Shown here: in pieces, positions 27,501-39,930 of the stretch
Layout: the number at the start of each line of letters is the position of its first letter
Numbering within the stretch: the first letter of the stretch is position 1
Assembly (NCBI GenBank): GCA_949710005.1
Contig: OX453283.1
Coordinates: 23,427,204-23,491,203, forward strand
DNA from: Ricordea florida
Taxonomy: Eukaryota; Cnidaria; Anthozoa; Corallimorpharia; Ricordeidae
DNA length: 64,000 bases
Direction of reading: 5' to 3'
Position numbers and translations under genes: made by a program
The notes under the pieces: model-generated
What the model was told of the DNA's origin: nothing
The model's input: only the letters and a program-made list of their open reading frames with translations
Databases searched by the model: none

Positions 27501-29660
27501 GCACATATTCCCACGAGAAGGATAGGCATTGTCAGGGGACTTGATAACAGTCTCACTTCACTGTACGAGAGATTACGTAATAAGGTAAAACAAATACCAA
27601 CACGAAGCGTAAGAAGCGTACAAATATGCTTTGTACTTACAGCACTGTTTATCTAGAATATTTTAACTGACAAGCTCATACCATTTTTACACTGCTTCCG
27701 GGCAGAAGTCAAACTTCATTTTGTTTGCTTCAGCTCGTACTAACAATTGGAAAATTTAGTATTAGCTTCAGGGGGTCCTCTGTGTAATAATATTGACGAA
27801 TCCATAAAACAACTAACCTTTACAGTGCGCGCGACTGCTCGAAGCGGGGGCACGCGAATAAATTTTCATACGAAATTTGATTGTCCGTTTTTGACGCTAA
27901 ACAACAGATTTGTAGCGAGTTTCTGCCGACTAAGATGATTCTTTTTTAATCTTGATATGTTTTGTACAGTTATAGGAACAAGTAAAATGCATTTTAAGCA
28001 AAATATAAAAAAACAGGTAGAGATTCTATTGTTTAGATACTCGATCGTGATTGGATAATTTGCACTGTAATGGTTTCACGCGTTCAATTAAAAGTACTGT
28101 TCTAATCGCATAATAGTTTTTCCAATGTCCTTCCCTGTGGCTGCTTAAAAGCTAAGCACCCGCATCGAACTCCACCTGTTAAGAAGTTTATTTAAGTAAA
28201 TTTCGTAAGAAACGCGACCGACTGTATTGCGGACGATTCTTAACGATGAATTCATTACATAAACGAAGAGACAGGACGAAACCTCTAAATTCAGAGCACG
28301 GCTTCTTAGTGGACACACAAAAAAGAGCTGCTTGCAACTGACTAAATTTACATAATAAAGGTACAAAAAAAACAATACGTGCGTCCAATACCAAGGTGAA
28401 GGTACGTGATAGAAAACACTAATGAATAGCGTTAATGAGAGGCGGGCGTTACATGTGTGTGTGGTGTGTGGTGTAAAAATTAAGATAGCGATTTTGTTAC
28501 CGAAGTAGACGCTTGAGGAAAAACTTGATTAGCCCGCCGCACATAAGATTAAGATTACAATGAAATAAAGAATAACGGACAGATCAAATTTTTAAGTTTT
28601 CGTTACTCCATCCCATTTTTCGAGTAGCCCTATCAACTCACTTTGTATTAACTTAATAAATAATTCATTTTTAATTTGCGTCTTCGTCACAGGAGATTGC
28701 TATGGACAAAGCTTCCATAGTAAAAACAATAACTTGTGCTAATACTTTAAACAATTTCTAATAGTAACACAAACAATAGAATGTTACAGTCGCTTTTCAA
28801 AAAAATATTTGACGGCCACTCTGCATGTTTTGACCCACAGATAAAATCAAACCACTCTGCATATATTGCAAAAGATCTTTTTTTATATAGAGCACTTCAT
28901 GCCAAACGGTAAGGTCTGTTATTTTCATGTAATTTCATGTTAGAAAAGATTTTGCTTGTTTAGGTGAAATTTTGGGAAAACGGCGAACGTTTCTCGAAAG
29001 CTTTGAAAGTTCTTCAGACTCGTAATGTTTTTTTGAAAATAGAGAGCACTCTGTAAAAACCTGTCCTTTTTACATGTTTTTAAAGCAAAAAAGTACTGTT
29101 CTCTCGTGAAGTTACCAAAGTACAGTACAGTGAGAGTTTAGTGCTCCCGAAAAAGTCCAGAAACTTCTCAGGGATTTAGAGAAAAGTGTTCCTCTCTTAA
29201 TGTCGGGCTAGCAACACGTAGAGACGAGACAGAGAGGGAGAGCTTCATAGGCGAGGGACCAGCTGGGCTGGAGTCTCAATAGTAGCTCAGAACCGAGTGC
29301 GATGGCCACATGTTGTCGATGGCCTTTGCTCCACTGAGAGCGATGGACTTAAGCAAGTAAGTGCGTTTCTCAAAAACGTCGAGAACTTTTCAGACCCGGA
29401 CGTGATGCCAAGAGGAAAATATGAAGCGCTTTCTCAACAAACTTGGTCTGTAAACATGTTTTTAAAGTAAACAAGTTTTCTTCCTAACAAAGTTTGATAG
29501 ACAGAAACGTCTTTATGTTATTGCGTTCGAAAATCGAGAAACTTGAGAACCTTGAAAAACTTTCTGTGGAGAAACTTGAACCAGTCGCAAGACACGAGAC
29601 TGGAAACTTTACGAGACGGTTTTGGAACGCAATGAGCTCATGTTGTAGTTTTAGATGGTA
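27501..29660. other. Non-coding stretch
   Basis: No gene is supported. There is a short GT-rich tract near 28455-28475. Open frames here are short and without domains. Confidence 0.5.
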
Positions 29661-29663
29661 AGG

Positions 29664-29736
29664 GCGTTTTCTATAGCTCAGTGATATCGCCTCCGAACTA
29701 CATATAGTAAGATCGTAGGGTCGAGTCCTATTGGGG
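29664..29736 (+). repeat. tRNA-like sequence, degraded
   Basis: CTATAGCTCAGTGATATCGC and GGGTCGAGTCC resemble A and B boxes. The arms do not pair as a full cloverleaf, so it is a tRNA-derived repeat rather than a working gene. Confidence 0.4.
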
Positions 29737-29916
29737 GAGCTCGGAGTTGTCTTTTGCGTGTTTGCTGTGACAAAATGCGTCCTTTACAAACTTTTCATGC
29801 TAAACAGAAATCGTCTTCATTATTGCACAACCGTTTAACTTTGGCATTCGAATGCCGGTCTTTCAGCTTGCAGGATGTTTGTTCCATGTGCCCAGATTGG
29901 TAGCCTTGCTCCCGTG

Positions 29917-29988
29917 AGTCTCCTATAGTTAAGTGCTAGAGCGTCCAAACTAGTAATCGGAAGGTCGTCGGTTCGACTCTGTTCCAAC
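29917..29988 (+). repeat. tRNA-like repeat 1 (threonine-tRNA-like)
   Basis: It contains CTATAGTTAAGTGCTAGAGC, then AACTAGTAATCGGAAGGTCG and GGTTCGACTC. It resembles tRNA-Thr (CTAGTAA loop) but has weak stems and changes in the A box. Confidence 0.45.
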
Positions 29989-29989
29989 G

Positions 29990-30061
29990 AGTCTCCTATA
30001 GCTCAGTGGTAGAGCGTCCGAACTAGTAATCGGAAGGTCGTCGGTTCGACTCCTTTTTCTG
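29990..30061 (+). repeat. tRNA-like repeat 2 (threonine-tRNA-like)
   Basis: This is a tandem copy of the previous unit with a better A box (TAGCTCAGTGGTAGAGCG). The anticodon arm TCCGA/TCGGA pairs around an 8-base loop and the acceptor stem does not pair well. It is probably a tRNA-derived repeat; a working tRNA is unlikely. Confidence 0.45.
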
Positions 30062-30078
30062 AGTTTACCCGTAGTTAG

Positions 30079-30166
30079 TCAGTCCTTTAAACGCCCAGTG
30101 GCGCATAGGGCATCAACAAGTCGCCTCCATTCCTGTCGGTCCTTTGCAAGTCGTGAAGCTTGCCCC
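30079..30166 (-). pseudogene. LINE reverse transcriptase C-terminal fragment
   Basis: The minus-strand frame encodes LAKDRQEWRRLVDALCATGR and ends in a stop codon. This is the well-known C-terminal end of many LINE ORF2 proteins (motif DR..WR..V.ALCAT). Only this short piece remains. Confidence 0.65.
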
Positions 30167-30636
30167 CAGGTAAGTTTACCTGTGGATACCGAGAAATCAT
30201 CCTTCACAAAGACGTTTCTCCCCAAAACACTTTGCCAGGGTAGAAGACTGTCCTCTTTAAAAACATTTTAGAGTCATTTTAGGTTTAAAGGATAACTCCT
30301 TCAAGACATTTTGGGTCTGAAAAGGTTTTGGGGCTCTTGAGAAGTCCGCGAATTAATGATCACAAAAATCTCTCCTGTCTCCTGTCTCACGTCTCTCAAA
30401 AATTCCGAAAGTTTTCGGGACGTTTTCGCAAGCAATAACTCTTTCTGTTGTTTGGTAAAAAGACGTTTTTCTACTAACTCCATCAGAAACCAAGAAGGTG
30501 GATTTTAGCTGGTTCTGCCTCATCGAGTCAAGTAGTGAAATCCTCTTTTTGTAACAGGTAATTTAAAAAACTGTTGATGATTAGCTAATTTTTAGGTGTT
30601 ATGACATTGACCAGGAAACCAAGGCCAAGTTTACAG

Positions 30637-31008
30637 CATTTTTCCTGGTCCTAGTGTGCCATTGGCTAAGAACTCAGTCAACTTCTAGCCCTTGTGATGT
30701 CGCGTATTCTAAACAAAATCGTGCGCTCATTGGTCACGTCGTTGCCACAGAAACAAGCCCTCGCATTGAAGATTGCGTGATTCTCTGTATGGACCATCCT
30801 TTGTGTCACAGCAGTAACTACTACCGAAGAACGAACCTGTGCGAGTTGAGTGACAAAACGGACTTATCCAATCCAGCTGACATGGCGGACTACCCTGATA
30901 CCAACTACATAACGAACATTGCAAGACCGCTGAAAGTTTGTAGCTCGGACTCAAATTGTTCTCAGCAGAGTGTTTGCCTGTTTAGAGAAGTCAAGACCGA
31001 GTGTGAAG
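30637..31008 (+). CDS. PAN/apple-domain exon of a secreted PAN-F5/8C protein
   Basis: The frame starts with a hydrophobic stretch (FFLVLVCHW) that may be the end of a signal peptide. It continues into a PAN/apple domain (ETSPRIEDCVILCMDHPLCH, SSNYYRRTNLCELS, YPDTNYITNI) and a short cysteine-rich segment (CSSDSNCSQQSVC). The donor GT is at 31009, giving a phase-1 end. The acceptor is taken as the AG at 30635-30636 but is uncertain; no in-frame ATG is visible close upstream. The next exons at 31780 and 34826 continue the same protein. Such PAN plus discoidin proteins are frequent in cnidarians; they are probably extracellular and glycan- or matrix-binding. Confidence 0.7.
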
Positions 31009-31168
31009 GTATGGTAATTTTCGGGGAAGGCGCATTTGTTTACTGTTATTAGAACGATGGAACGTTTACCAAAACGCTTGCAAAAAACTTGGTACAATTC
31101 GAAGCGCGTGGGCCATAAATTCGAGCGGAGAAAACGGGAATCCGTAAGTTATAGTATTATATCTCTCA

Positions 31169-31579
31169 GTTAGTACGCGCGCTGTGATTGGTCAATTTAG
31201 CGGGCCATACTTTACTGTACGGCCCGCGAAATTCAAAAGTTTGTTTTGAGATATAATAAATATCTTACAAACCTCGTTTTCTCGGTCCGTACTGTAAGTT
31301 ACGGATCCTCGTTTTTTCCGCTTGGATTCATGCCCCCCCCCCCCCCGCCTCGCGCATGGGCGATAAATCCGAGCGAAAAAACTCGGTCCGTAACTTACAG
31401 TACGGAACTCGAACTCGGCTAGTAAGAGGTATGTATGGACCTAGAAAATGAGGTTTGTTAGATATTTATTTTATCTCTGGAATCATTTTGGCGATCAAAA
31501 CAGACTTTTCAATTTAGCGGGTCGTACGCATAGTGAAGTACGACCCGCCTAATTGACCAATCACAGCGCGCGTACTAAC
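31169..31579. mobile_element. Foldback element inside intron 1 of the PAN-F5/8C gene
   Basis: The outer arms GTTAGTACGCGCGCTGTGAT and ATCACAGCGCGCGTACTAAC are exact inverses. Inner inverted pairs include the GGCCCGC/GCGGG(T/C)C and CTCGGTCCGTACTGTAAGTT-type segments. A poly-C tract lies at 31328-31345. Confidence 0.7.
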
Positions 31580-31779
31580 ACAAGACCCTTAATCTAATGG
31601 CTAGATTTCCGTATTACCCATACTTCATTATGATTGCTGTCGCTGTAATGTCTCGTTCTTCAAAAACAACACGTTTTTGCACGTCTATTATCCTAGACAA
31701 TACAGTTACTTCGTGCGCAATGAATTGTGGGGTGACACGGTAATCTAGCACCTAAAAGTTGTTGGTTTTGCATTCGTAG

Positions 31780-32081
31780 AATGTAACAACGCTTTGGGAT
31801 TAGAGAGTGGTATTATTCCCAACTCCGCCATAACAGCCTCGTCACAGGTGAGCAGTAACGTCGTTCCAAGCAGAGTTCGCCTACAATCTGCTACTGCATG
31901 GGCCCCCTTTAAAAGTTTGCCTGAGCAGTGGATTCAAATAGACTTGGGCAAGAAAACTGCGGTCAAAATGGTGGCCACTCAGGGAAGAAAGAATGCCAAT
32001 CAGTGGGTCCGAACTTACAAGCTGGCATATAGCATTGATACAACTGAATGGGAAACTTACAGAGAGAGAGGTGCCGACAAA
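31780..32081 (+). CDS. F5/8 type C (discoidin) domain, first exon
   Basis: The acceptor AG is at 31778-31779. The phase-1 junction with the PAN exon gives a cysteine soon after the join, then ALGLESGIIPNSAITASSQ, the hallmark start of an F5/8C domain. WIQIDLGKKTAVKMVATQGR and YKLAYSIDTTEW follow. The donor GT is at 32082, phase 0. The domain is completed at 34826-34972. Confidence 0.85.
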
Positions 32082-32110
32082 GTAAGGAAAAAAATATTAA
32101 ATTTTGTATA

Positions 32111-33100
32111 AGTAGCGCCAACGCATTCCAGCAGTGTTTTAAATTGTTACATGAAGTAGGACACCTTGATGTGTTTTATATATCATGTGTTATAACCCAC
32201 TGATTAATTTTCGCGTTATTTTATTGGTTATTTTGGGTCACATGGTGTCAGATAGCTGGACGGGTATCAGGCGATATACCTCGGCCGCGTGGATATTTGC
32301 CCTGCGATTTTTCACTCGCAAGAAAACACAACAAAGTCAGTCTCTTTTTAAACAAACTCGTTTTGTAGAATCCAGTGATCGTAGTCAAGTAGTTAGTCGC
32401 AGCTGTAGCTCCGGATAAAACAGAAAATCAACAAAATAAGCTTCTGGTGTTTTTGGCCTCGAGGTGAGCAAAAGTTACGAACCCTTGGGCAATCAAATTC
32501 TTGAAAATCTCCCCACTGAAATGTGCAAAAAGGCTGGTTTTGCACAAAGCTACACTTCTCACTGTCTTTAAAGCTGCCAGTTGAGAAAACTTTCCAAGCC
32601 AAAAGCAATAAACTACGCAAGAGATAATTATAAATCCCTCAAGTCGAACAATGCAAAGCCAAGTACAGAAAAACTGTTCGAGTCATCGGCAAATATCGAT
32701 ATCCACTTTTAACGTAAATCCTCCAACAACACTAGATTTTCCAATTTCTCTTTTTCATGGGTGTAATTTCTTTCGCAGTGTTAGTGGTATTGTTGAATTT
32801 TCTTTTCTAATACACTGGAAACGTTTAGCTTTGACTTCTCGAACAACGCAGTTGACAAAATGAAGCAAAGTGCCGTGTTTTGGAGATTTTCATGTAAGGG
32901 GCGTTGCGAGAGTATGTTCGACATGACAGCTTGTCAAGCTCTGGTCCAATCACAGTTTACGTAAAACAATTTTAACCAATCAATGTACGTGCAGTGTTTG
33001 CGTCAGTCGCAATCCCAGTCAGACGACTTGTTTTTCTTTTTCTTCAACACGTTCAAAGTAAGAATCAACTCGCGATCGCGGAGGGTTATAAAATAAATAA
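32111..33100. other. Intron 2 of the PAN-F5/8C gene, first part
   Basis: Intron sequence without recognisable coding content. At about 32147-32200 it holds a single diverged unit of the 57-bp repeat that is tandem at 33301-33460. Confidence 0.55.
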
Positions 33101-33105
33101 ACCCC

Positions 33106-33270
33106 TTTCTGGCTTACTGGTATATGGGAGGATAATGCCCTTGGCTGAGAGATTGTCCTCAAAATTTCACATATGCCCTCGAAGCTTCGCTTCTCGGCCA
33201 ACTGTTCATTTTTCGGACAATCTCTCAGCCGCGGGCATTTATATCCTCCGATATACCACCCGCCAGAAAT
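33106..33270. mobile_element. Foldback element in intron 2
   Basis: The arms TTTCTGGC...GGTATAT.GGAGGATA.. and their inverse, with GGCTGAGAGATTGTCC against GGACAATCTCTCAGCC, surround a central tip near GAAGCTTCGCTTC. Confidence 0.65.
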
Positions 33271-33300
33271 TTACTAAATATACATCATATGTGATATTAT

Positions 33301-33470
33301 ATGTTGTGTTACATGAAGGACGCCTTAATGTGTTATATATATCATGTGTCATATTATATGTTGTGTTACATGAAGGACACTTTAATGTGCCATATATATC
33401 ATGTGTTATATTATATGTTGTGCTACATGACGAAGGACGCCTTAATGTGTTATATATATCAAGTTGGGCG
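33301..33470. repeat. 57-bp tandem repeat, three units
   Basis: Units starting ATGTTGTG(T/C)TACATGA begin at 33301, 33358 and 33415. The third has a 3-bp insertion (acgaag). Confidence 0.85.
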
Positions 33471-34373
33471 CCCCAAATTAAATTATTCCATCTGTTCCAT
33501 GAAGTCGTGATTCTTCAATGGTCGGGGTCGATCTTAACAGTATCTAGTATTTGATACTTCAAAAACTCATTAATAATTAATTAGGTTTTTGGCCAATGAA
33601 ATTAGCGAAATCAGTCACGTCCAGGAACCTTTATATGTGGTAAAGCTCACCATTCTTAAAGCCCGGGGAGGGATTTGAATTCGGTGACAGGGAAATATGG
33701 GGTATACAAAGCAAATGCAAAGAGATGCAAATTAGGATAAGAACTTTACTACTAATGAACATGAAGATTTATATAAAACTTTATCCAAATTTCCATATCA
33801 AAATTAAAGATGCAAAACAACCAACATTCACTCTGTTTAATAACATGATGAAAGTTAACCTTAATTTTAGGCTCACATATTGAAAGTACAATTATTGAAT
33901 ACACAACCTGACATCACTGGCATTGCATTTTTTCAGGTTCAAATGTGAACGAACACTGCTCCTGACTAGGGTCTTTGTTTTCTCTTTGCCTTTGCCACTC
34001 CGAAAAAATTTTATACGACCACTTATTAGCATTTTTGGTTGATTTTGGAACACACTCCTCAAATAACTCCCTCTCCTCTTGAACATTCTTAGCTTTCCTG
34101 AATACTCTTTTCGGTGGCATGCTGAAATCAGAGTTCCAAAAGCAACTTTCACATAAGTTTTAAACGAGGCAAGATTAGCAATTCAAATCATGCAGTCTTT
34201 ACTGAAAAAATTGAAAAGATCATTATTTTAGCTTATCCCAAATAACCATACCCATTGAAACTAAAATAGAGATAAAAACCCGTGTGCATTTCAGGAAAAC
34301 AAACAAAAAAGTGTGAAATGAACAGAGACTCCACAAATACGTTTTTGAAGCCGTTCAATAAACGCGCAGATCG

Positions 34374-34432
34374 TGTTTTATCAGCTCTAAAAGCCCTCGG
34401 CTTCGCCTCGGGCTTTTAAATCTGATAAAACA
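34374..34432. repeat. Hairpin (TGTTTTATCAG ... CTGATAAAACA)
   Basis: The stem of inverted TGTTTTATCAG and AAAAGCCC..GGCTT segments lies in intron 2. It resembles the GTGATAAAACAC palindromes at 16921 and 57943 in its outer arm. Further right, 34671-34740 holds another weaker inverted repeat around TAATAATTATTA. Confidence 0.6.
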
Positions 34433-34825
34433 CTCCTGCTTGTTTATTAAACAGTACATAATATAATGGGTGACAAATTACTCTGTAGTTTTGGTGTGAA
34501 GTTTCAGCGTTAATTTATAATTTCACATGTAAAATTATAATGTTGTTATGGCAACTTCTCCTACGGTGCCAAAATGGCATCAAGAAATTTGAAAATCAAG
34601 GAGTAATTTGTCAAGTTTCATGAAGTAATCAAATGGGATACTCCTGAAATCAGGAAATAATTTCACTTGCGTTTTGTCCAAAATCTAATAATTATTAGAA
34701 TTTGGACAAACCGCGCGTGAAATAATCCCCTAATTTCACTCGTCATGATTGATTACACGTACTTACTTATCGGATGTATTGCGTACTATTGAATCCATGT
34801 CTTTTTTTTTCGTTGTGTTTTTCAG

Positions 34826-34972
34826 ATTTTTAATGGGAACTCAAACAGGAACACGATTGTAACCAATGTGCTGGAACAACAAGTTGTTGCTCGTTATGTA
34901 CGAATCTTTCCTGTGACCTGGAATAATCACCCTAGCATGAGGGCCGAGTTATATGGATGCCCTCCTGGTTGA
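34826..34972 (+). CDS. F5/8 type C domain, last exon and stop
   Basis: The acceptor TTTTTCAG ends at 34825. The exon continues in phase 0 from the 32081 donor. It encodes IFNGNSNRNTIVTNVLE, VARYVRIFPVTWNNHPSMR and AELYGCP, the standard end of a discoidin domain, with the closing cysteine just before the stop codon TGA (34970-34972). Together with the 31780 exon it makes one complete domain of about 150 residues. Confidence 0.87.
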   Translation: MFNGNSNRNTIVTNVLEQQVVARYVRIFPVTWNNHPSMRAELYGCPPG

Positions 34973-35314
34973 CACAACGCAAACTTATTTTCCTTGAGTC
35001 GAACTGAGCAACGATGATATTTTGAATAATCTGATTGGCTCACTATCACAGGATAGTTCACAGTTATTCTTTACCCAGATTTGAAGCACATGGTAAATAT
35101 CTCTAAAGCCACTATTCACCGTAACTGCATAGGATAGTTATTTTATTGTACACCAATGAAGCACTCTTAGCGGAAATAGCTATGAGGCGACAATTGACGC
35201 TGACATGGGCTCTTGATGCAAGCCATTTTTACCTCCCACCAAACCTAACTTGGGAAAGGATTTCCCAAATCCCCCCACTTCTACTATCCACCTTGTGGGA
35301 GGAGTAAAGAGTTA

Positions 35315-36385
35315 ATTAATATATACTAACTTAGCAACCTTAGCATTTTGAGTAATCTGATTGGTTTACTATCTCAGGATATTCAACATTAGTATATACC
35401 AACTCAGCAACCTTGGCATTTTGAGTAATCTGATTGGCTCACTATCTCAGGATATTCAACATAAGTATATACCAACTCAGCAACCTTGGCATTTTGAGAA
35501 ATCTGATTGGCTCACTATCTTAAGATATTCAACATTAGTATATACAAATCAGCAACCTTGGCATTATGAGTAATCTGATTGGCTTACTATCTCAGGATGT
35601 TCAACATTAGTATATACCAAATCAGCAACCTTGGCATTTTGAGTAATCTGATTGGCTCACTATCTTAAGATATTCAACATTAATATCTACCAACTTAGCA
35701 ACCTTGGCATTTTGAGTAATCTGATTGGCTCACTATCTCAGGATATTCAGCATCAGTATATACCAACTCAGCAACCTTGGCATTATGAGTAATCTGATTG
35801 GCTTACTATCTCAGGATGTTCAATATTAGTATATACCAAATCAGCAACCTTGGCATTTTGAGTAATCTGATTGGCTCACTATCTTAAGATATTCAACATT
35901 AATATCTACCAACTTAGCAACCTTGGCATTTTGAGTAATCTGATTGGCTCACTATCTCAGGATATTCAGCATCAGTATATACCAACTCAGCAACCTTGGC
36001 ATTATGAGTAATCTGATTGGCTTACTATCTCAGGATGTTCAATATTAGTATATACCAAATCAGCAACCTTGGCATTATGAGTAATCTGATTGGCTTACTA
36101 TCTCAGGATGTTCAATATTAGTATATACCAAATCAGCAACCTTGGCATTTTGAGTAATCTGATTGGTTCACTATCTTAAGATATTCAACATTAATATCTA
36201 CCAACTTAGCAACCTTGGCATTTTGAGTAATCTGATTGGCTCACTATCTCAGGATATTCAACATTAGTATATACCAACTCAGCAACCTTGGCATATTGAG
36301 TAATCTGATTGGCTCACTATCTAGGAATATTCAACATTAGTATATACCAACTCAGCAACCTTGGTATTTTAAGCAACGTGATTGG
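35315..36385. repeat. 73-bp minisatellite, about 14-15 units
   Basis: The unit contains AGTATATACCAACTCAGCAA, CCTTGGCATTTTGAGTAATC and TGATTGGCTCACTATCTCAG. Units differ by point changes (ATTATGAGT against ATTTTGAGT, TCTTAAGAT against TCTCAGGAT). Some variants alternate in blocks of two units, a higher-order pattern. Confidence 0.9.
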
Positions 36386-36771
36386 CTCTCTCGCTCGGGA
36401 TGTTCAACCGTATCCACTTCCTAGGAGGTGACTAATGTAGGGGCTTGTGGGTAATCCTTGTGCCAGTGAGTTTTTGTTCGGGGAAAAAACAAAATGGCGT
36501 CCAAGCGATCAAAATATGGCTGCCATCGATTCACGCTTTTCAGCTTTTTCGAAAAGGTTTTACTAGGAAAATTAGGCAAAGCACTACCACCATGAAACGT
36601 TGACCAGGGCAGGACCAAACAATAGCGCGAATGAACTACACAATCAAACTACACGTGCAAAATAAAATCCGGTAAGTCTCTCAGTTGTATGAATTACGCT
36701 TCCGCAATTAATTTATTCACTGGTTGTGTTATCCACGGCGTCGTCGTCGTGTTTGCTTAAGCTCCCTACTA

Positions 36772-37036
36772 AGGGACGGACCATTAGAAAAGTGATGGGG
36801 TGGGGGGGTGGGGAATTTTCAGCTTGCACGAATTTGTTTTTTCGCTCACTGCTTTTGGAGGAATTTTTTTTTTCAGGTGAACCTCTCTGCACGAATTTTT
36901 TTTACTACGTGTGAAAAAGTCACAATTGGACCTTCCTTCTGCATGAATTTTTTTTTTTTACCTTCTTCTTTGCATGAATTTTTTGTTTTTTTCCCCACCC
37001 CCCCCCCCCCATCAGTTTTCTAATGGTCCGTCCCTA
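36772..37036. mobile_element. MITE with AGGGACGGACCATTAGAAAA inverted ends
   Basis: The 20-bp ends are exact inverses, followed inward by complementary poly-G (left) and poly-C (right) tracts. Inside are repeats of TGCA(C/T)GAATTTTTT type. There is no coding capacity. Confidence 0.7.
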
Positions 37037-37039
37037 AGG

Positions 37040-39279
37040 TTGCTTCATTGGTATATACTATAAAACCAATCACTCTCTTCAATCTCGGTGAATAGAGGCA
37101 TTAAAATATGTTGTGACTAGTATTCACCTCGAGAGAGGGGAAAATTGTTCATTACTATTATCCATATTTCATCACTGGTAAAACACAGATTTTTCAGCCT
37201 TTTTCAATCCATTTATTGGAGTACAATTGTCTTGAGATATCCCACAATATTTTTACTGTAGACCGCTGCTTGAACTTGCTGAGGTGTCGTCAAAGATTAT
37301 CAAGTTTCCGTAAACCTTCGCAAAGGTTTCCGAACTTCTTATGACACAGTAGTTGTACATTAAATTTTGTAGATAAAACGTTAGGAACGGTTCAATTTGA
37401 AATATTAGGCTGTTAAACATATTAATGAAGGCATATTCTATTTATCATAGAGGTATTGCAAAGTGGCAATTTCAGCTGCTTTCCAAAATTGTTACTGTAA
37501 CAGGGTCTTGTTCAATTCAATAAACAAGTTTGTTGGTATAATGAGAAATATGTACCATTTGTAAGCAAATTTGATTTATTTCCAGAGAAATGAAAATTCT
37601 AGTCTTCGTTTCAATATAATTTAAGAGTTGACGGTAAGCACTGAAGCCAATGCAACAAAAATTATACAAGTGTAACTTGCAAGTGAAGCTTGTAAACCAT
37701 ACTTGTAAAATCTTTATTGAACTGATCCCTTTTGTGACATTATGCAACCCGGTTACAACAGCAAAATCCCGTGGTGTGTCAAGAGAGGCCTGAAGTGGAG
37801 TACCCATCCCATTTCCCAGCCCATTTTGTTTTCGAAATCCCAATTCCCAGTGTTCAAATCCCATTCCCACGTACTTGCAGAATTTGGAAAAAAATTCCCA
37901 TTCCCAGTGACTTAAGTTCCATTTTCCTAATGCAAAACCCTCTGTCAGTGAACAGCTCTTGACTGCAGGCTCCTGACAATTTAAAACTTGCAACTCGGAT
38001 TTTCAATGCATGAATCCCATTCGTTTAGTTTTTGAGATTTGCAACTCGAATTTCTACAGCCGAAATTTTCGAACATTATAAATATATGTATTTTATACAT
38101 TACATACCTTTTATACATGGGGTTTTAACTGGGGTTTCGGACAAAAAAAATCCGAGTTGTCTAAAAGTTTAAAAATTTGGCAATCGAATTGCACAATAAC
38201 TACAAACTGGATTTTGTCGGTAAAATTAGAGTGATATAATTTAAAGTGTATACAAATCAGATTTTTGGGGTGTGAATTTGAATTAAGAATTTAGATTTTT
38301 TGACCTCGCACAAAACTTGATAACGACAGTGTGGCGCGGCTGCTAAGACAGTTGCGCAAGGTTCTCTTACTCGGAGATACGAATGGCAAATGGACAAAGG
38401 ATAACCAGCCAGCAAGATACGAATGGCGAATGGACAAAGGATAACCAGCCAGTACCAAGTTATTTCACGGAGATCTATGCAAACATCTTTGGCTCTAAGG
38501 TATGTTAAAGTAACAGAACTGCAAGCATTCAATTTCGCGATCGAAAATGTAAGGGGGGGTGAGGTGGGGGGTGGAGGGACGCTCTTTGTGAAGTGCTCCT
38601 GAGATGACTTTAAAGAATTGGAACAAAGGCTGGCTTCGATTTTCCAAATCCAAACCCAGATTTTGCAATCGAACACAAAACTGATCCGAAAACTGATTAA
38701 GTCCTTTTATAGATTTGCCACATTTGAGTTCTTTTCGGATAATCCGAAACCGGATTCGCAAAACGGTTTCTGTGAGAAGCGGTCTCGTATTTAGTGAAAG
38801 CGCGCGCGCATAAAACCGCTGCTCACCACCAACGTTTTGCGAATCCATTTTCGGATTTTCCCAAACGAAGGCAAAGGTGCAAATCTATGAAATCCAATTT
38901 TGGATTTATTTGAAATCCATGTCCAGAAAGGATTTTGAGAGGATGAATCCGTTTTCGTTCGAATTGTTCGATTGTAAAATCATGGTTCTCTCTCCTCTTA
39001 CCTTTTCTCTTTGTTAATAGAATGTAACAAGACTGAACTTTATACCTAGATTAAACTTTTAACTGACAAAATTTTACTTCTATCCTAATTAAGAGTTATT
39101 TTTCTCTACATGCACAGTTTCGATTTGCGATCATATTAAAATCTGGCTGTAAAGATATTTGATTGAGCCACCAGATTCTAGAGCAGGCTGTTCAGAGAGT
39201 ACAAAACTTTATCAAATCAGTGTTCATCACCCACATTCGCGATAAATATACGATTTTGAACATCTGGTAAACGGTTAAA
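37040..39279. other. Non-coding stretch before host copy B
   Basis: No gene is supported. At 38380-38456 a stretch of about 37 bp (tacgaatggcaaatggacaa...) is directly duplicated. At 39190-39280 there is a diverged version of the sequence at about 740-860, an older duplication within the host unit. Confidence 0.5.
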
Positions 39280-39930
39280 GTGTACTTCAAAACGCAATAC
39301 GTTACCTGCAGCTGATTGCCAAGAAACCTAGCCTCAAAATAGACTGTGAGAGATTGTATGGGCAGGAGGACCTTCATCTACCGGAGTAAGTGATCGAATC
39401 ATTTCGAATCTTTTCTCTATCTGTAATATTAGTATTTATTAGATTTTCAACCTTAAATATTATATTTCTAGCATTCTGATTGGTTCACTCAGTCTCTGTT
39501 ATCAGCTCATATACATCGTTTTGACCATATATGGCAAACGATCACGCCAGGTGATGCTAGGCTGAAACATCCTGAAAATGGCGGAAGAAAAATAGCGCAA
39601 TTTTATGAGCTTTCTACCAAAGAAATGCAAGAGCAAATGGAAAATACTCTACCGCAACGTCCAAGAGAGCTAAAAGCTTCGATTGAAAGTTATTTCGGGC
39701 TACTTTAATATCTGAAATTTTCTTACAAATTCCATGAGTGCGGGTTAGATATGAGATGGTAAATAGCCAAAGAGGCGCGAACCAGGTAAGCGCGATGCAG
39801 ATGAAAGCCTATGGCTTTGGAATATAGCTCATTCTAGCTATCATACCTCCGCTTGCAGAATCTTTGTAGCTCCCAAACTTTGCAGATTTGTACTATATCA
39901 GTAGGGCAATATTGAAGCAGAAAATAAGAG
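39280..39930. repeat. Left part of duplicated host unit, copy B
   Basis: This matches 1-668 with few differences and then stops at the left end of element 2. Homology resumes at 56634. Confidence 0.92.

Noticed and set aside
29990..30061. Functional tRNA-Thr gene
   Set aside because: The acceptor stem does not pair and the anticodon loop has 8 bases. Several degraded copies lie in a row, as expected for a tRNA-derived repeat.
33019..33554. Overlapping open frames in intron 2, including repeats MLCYMKDALM
   Set aside because: The protein repeats are only the translation of the 57-bp tandem repeat and a foldback element.
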